Shown in pieces: positions 62,065 to 64,000 of a DNA stretch of 64,000 nt; positions within the stretch are counted from its first letter, which is position 1; each line of letters starts with the position of its first letter. The position numbers and the translations under genes are program-made. This DNA comes from Streptomyces sp. STR69 (GTDB lineage: Bacteria > Actinomycetota > Actinomycetes > Streptomycetales > Streptomycetaceae), in contig NZ_JALJRY010000002.1 in assembly GCF_024519455.1 (NCBI RefSeq), positions 393,966 to 457,965 on the forward strand, read 5' to 3'. The notes beneath the pieces were generated by a model, which worked only from the letters and a program-made list of their open reading frames with translations, had not been told where the DNA came from and ran no database searches.

Positions 62065-62952
62065 ATGGCGCACGAGCACAACGAGAAGCACGCTCACCAC
62101 CACGACCACACCGACCTCGACTGGGCCGTCATGGGCCCCCTGCTGGAGACGCAGGCGGAGCTGTTCGCGCCGCTGTACGAGCGGGCCATGGCGTGGCTGG
62201 CGAAGGAGCGGACCGACCCGGGGCTGATCGTCGACGCGGGCAGTGGGCCGGGTGTGGTCGCGTGTCTGTTCGCGGAGACGTTCCCGGGCGCCCGGGTCGT
62301 GGCGGTGGACGGTTCCGCACCGCTCCTGGACCGGGCCCGCGCCCGTGCCGAGCGGCTGGGCTTCGGTGACCGCTTCGGCACGCTGACCGGTGAACTGCCC
62401 GATGTCCTGGGGGAGTTGGAGTACCCGGCCGATCTCCTGTGGGCCAGTCGCAGCCTGCATCACCTCGGTGACCAGCGCGCCGGGCTGGCCGCCTTCGCGC
62501 GGCGGCTCGCCCCCGGCGGCACCCTCGCGATCATGGAGGGTGGTCTGCCCTCCCGGTTCCTGCCGCGCGACTTCGGTATCGGCCGCCCGGGCTTGGAGTC
62601 GCGGATCGACGCGGTCGAGGCCGAGTGGTTCGCGCAGATGCGCGCCGACCTCCCCGGCGCCGTCACCGAGACCGAGGACTGGTCCGCCCTCCTGACCTCG
62701 GCGGGCCTGAAGTACACCGGCAGCCGCAGCTTCCTCCTCGACCTGCCCGCCCCGGCCCCGGACCGCGTCCGCGGCTATGTCGCGACCTGGCTGACCCGGG
62801 TCCGTGACGTCTACGGCGACGCCCTGGGTGCCGAGGACCGGGCGACCCTCGACCGGCTGGTCGACCCGCAGGACCCGGCGGGCGTGCACCGGCGCGCCGA
62901 TGTGTTCGTGCTCGCCGCGCACACCGTGCACACGGCGGTGCGGCCGGTGTGA
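62065..62952 (+). CDS. Class I SAM-dependent methyltransferase with His-rich N terminus
   Basis: The 295-aa protein has motif I LIVDAGSGPGVVACLF, the acidic loop VVAVDGSAPLL, and LLWASRSLHHLGDQRAGLAA with RRLAPGGTLAIMEGG further on. The first 16 residues are MAHEHNEKHAHHHDHT, with seven His in residues 3-15, a likely metal-binding segment. It is soluble. ATG 62065 follows a 124-bp gap from the divergent PhyH gene. The substrate is unknown. Confidence 0.88.
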   Translation: MAHEHNEKHAHHHDHTDLDWAVMGPLLETQAELFAPLYERAMAWLAKERTDPGLIVDAGSGPGVVACLFAETFPGARVVAVDGSAPLLDRARARAERLGFGDRFGTLTGELPDVLGELEYPADLLWASRSLHHLGDQRAGLAAFARRLAPGGTLAIMEGGLPSRFLPRDFGIGRPGLESRIDAVEAEWFAQMRADLPGAVTETEDWSALLTSAGLKYTGSRSFLLDLPAPAPDRVRGYVATWLTRVRDVYGDALGAEDRATLDRLVDPQDPAGVHRRADVFVLAAHTVHTAVRPV

Positions 62953-63052
62953 ACGGCCCGTGAACTCGGCGGCTTGACTTCGAGAGTGCTGTAGGTGATG
63001 AACTGCCCTTCCGAAAATGCGGAGTTCACCGACCCACGGGGGAACCTTCACC

Positions 63053-63757
63053 ATGAACGACAACTCTCATGTCGCGCTCATAACCGGCGGCGGCAGCGGG
63101 ATCGGCGCGGCCGTCGCGAGACAACTCCTCAGCGCCGGCGGCCGGGTGGCCGTCACCGGCCGCAGCGAACAGCGGTTGCAGGCCTTCGCCGGTGAACTGG
63201 GAGATCCTGCGGGCCTGTTGACGATTCCCGGCAGCGCCTCCGAGTACGACCAGGTGCAGGCCGCCGTAGAGACGACGCTGAAACAGTTCGGGCGGCTGGA
63301 CGCGGTCGTCGCCAACGCAGGGATCGCCACGCACGACTCGGTCGCCGAGGGCGACCCGGCCGGGTGGACCGAGATGGTGCTGACCAACGTCCTCGGGCCC
63401 GCCCTCCTGATCCGGGCGTCCGTCGACGCGCTGAAGCAGACGCACGGACGGATCGTGCTGATCGGCAGCGTCGCCGGGTTCGTGCACACGCCGGGCAACA
63501 TCTACGGCGCCACCAAGTGGGCGATGACCGGTCTCGCCGAGAACACCCGGCGCGAGGTGACGGAGTTCGGCATCGGGGTGACGCTGGTCGCGCCGGGCCG
63601 GGTGGAGACCCCGTTCTGGGACGGCAACGGCAGCCCGCCGCCCGGCCGTCTGCTCACCGCCGACCACATCGCCGACACGATCCTGTGGGCGATCCGCCAG
63701 CCCGCCGGCGTCGACATCAACACCGTCGTCGTACGGCCGATCGGGCAGCCCAACTGA
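63053..63757 (+). CDS. Short-chain dehydrogenase/reductase
   Basis: The 234-aa SDR has TGGGSGIGAA, NAG in VVANAGIATH, the catalytic Ser in VLIGSVAGF and YGATKWAM. The N-terminal cofactor site suits NAD(P)H. ATG 63053 follows GGGGGAACCTTCACC and is preferred over 63017. It lies 100 bp after the methyltransferase. The substrate is unknown. It ends before a strong hairpin. Confidence 0.9.
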   Translation: MNDNSHVALITGGGSGIGAAVARQLLSAGGRVAVTGRSEQRLQAFAGELGDPAGLLTIPGSASEYDQVQAAVETTLKQFGRLDAVVANAGIATHDSVAEGDPAGWTEMVLTNVLGPALLIRASVDALKQTHGRIVLIGSVAGFVHTPGNIYGATKWAMTGLAENTRREVTEFGIGVTLVAPGRVETPFWDGNGSPPPGRLLTADHIADTILWAIRQPAGVDINTVVVRPIGQPN

Positions 63758-63783
63758 CGTAGCCCGCTCAACTCGCCCACGAG

Positions 63784-63828
63784 CGAGGCCCGTTGCCGCG
63801 ACCCGACCGATCGCGACGACGGGCCTCG
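63784..63828. terminator. Bidirectional hairpin terminator
   Basis: CGAGGCCCGT (63784-63793) pairs perfectly with ACGGGCCTCG (63819-63828). It lies between the SDR stop and the end of the convergent partial gene. Confidence 0.85.
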
Positions 63829-63851
63829 TGGCAACGGGCCTCACCCGCACG

Positions 63852-64000
63852 CTAGTTGTTCTGCAGGAACTGCTTCGCCAGCTGGTCGCCGAGCGAGACC
63901 GCCGCGCTGTGGCTCTCGATGGGGGAGACCGTCGAGTTCTTGAACAGGATGTACGTCACGCCGGAGTCGGCGCCGCCGGTCGCCGGGTCGGGGTCGATGC
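63852..64000 (-). CDS. C-terminal fragment of an unidentified protein
   Basis: A minus-strand frame enters from the right edge and ends at TAG (63852-63854). The last residues read VTYILFKNSTVSPIESHSAA followed by VSLGDQLAKQFLQNN. Codon use is normal for the genome. The family cannot be recognised from 49 residues. It follows the terminator at 63784-63828 on the opposite side. Confidence 0.6.
   Translation of the reverse strand, partial: IDPDPATGGADSGVTYILFKNSTVSPIESHSAAVSLGDQLAKQFLQNN

Overview
The window is very GC-rich. It has GTG and TTG starts, short intergenic gaps and a gene set (large LuxR-type ATPase regulator, SigB-family sigma factor, DUF574 methyltransferase beside a DUF5753 regulator, CBM2 cellulases with a CebR-type box) that indicates a Streptomyces chromosome or a close relative. 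I see no tRNA, rRNA, CRISPR array, insertion sequence, prophage or polyketide/nonribosomal peptide core. No gap between genes exceeds 300 bp; the longest are 57494-57771 (278 bp) and 10075-10325 (251 bp), and both are described.

Region 1 (1-10074) is a catabolic island: SnoaL-like protein, cyclase-family hydrolase, fused E1 2-oxoacid dehydrogenase, TetR regulator, acyl-CoA dehydrogenase, zinc alcohol dehydrogenase, enoyl-CoA hydratase, AMP-forming acid-CoA ligase and SDR. Its genes diverge from three promoter regions, and each region carries one copy of the 16-bp motif TWGACC-N4-GGTACA. In every copy TACA continues into a TACANT -10-like hexamer. The TetR is the obvious candidate to bind it. 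The substrate is not known. The gene set would suit activation and beta-oxidation-like ring or side-chain breakdown.

Region 2 (10075-25312) holds a 925-aa LuxR regulator, a short tandem repeat, and a tightly packed peptidase operon: M55 D-aminopeptidase, M20, S9 and S66 LD-carboxypeptidase, followed by a secreted S15/CocE hydrolase. It resembles a D-amino-acid or murein-peptide salvage operon without a transporter. Small conserved genes follow (LapA-like, GNAT, DUF6204, DUF5107-TPR, VOC, methyltransferase).

Region 3 (25313-43130) holds housekeeping and stress-type genes: PAP2/DAG kinase fusion, histidine phosphatase, ABC-F, DUF6158, sigma factor, secreted anchored protein, an aminotransferase-fold protein without any lysine, two metallo-beta-lactamase proteins, DedA, an unknown protein, a holin-like/phosphodiesterase membrane protein, a MoxR-VWA pair, OsmC, and a second-type DnaK preceded by a HAIR-like (HspR) operator.

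Region 4 (43127-49667) holds an orphan narJ, a DUF574 methyltransferase with a DUF5753 regulator, a second XRE regulator, pterin carbinolamine dehydratase, a methyltransferase, and a WYL regulator divergent from two small genes across a perfect 11-bp-arm palindrome.

Region 5 (49707-61038) is a plant-cell-wall degradation island: PL11 rhamnogalacturonan lyase, GH74 xyloglucanase, GH48 and GH6 cellobiohydrolases, and GH5 endoglucanase. Four of the five carry CBM2. A perfect CebR box lies before GH48 and a degenerate one before GH5-GH6. Together the enzymes would attack pectin side regions, xyloglucan and crystalline cellulose from both chain ends, with cellobiose as the likely inducer.

Region 6 (61155-64000) holds a PhyH-like dioxygenase, a His-rich methyltransferase, an SDR, and the C-terminal end of an unidentified gene.
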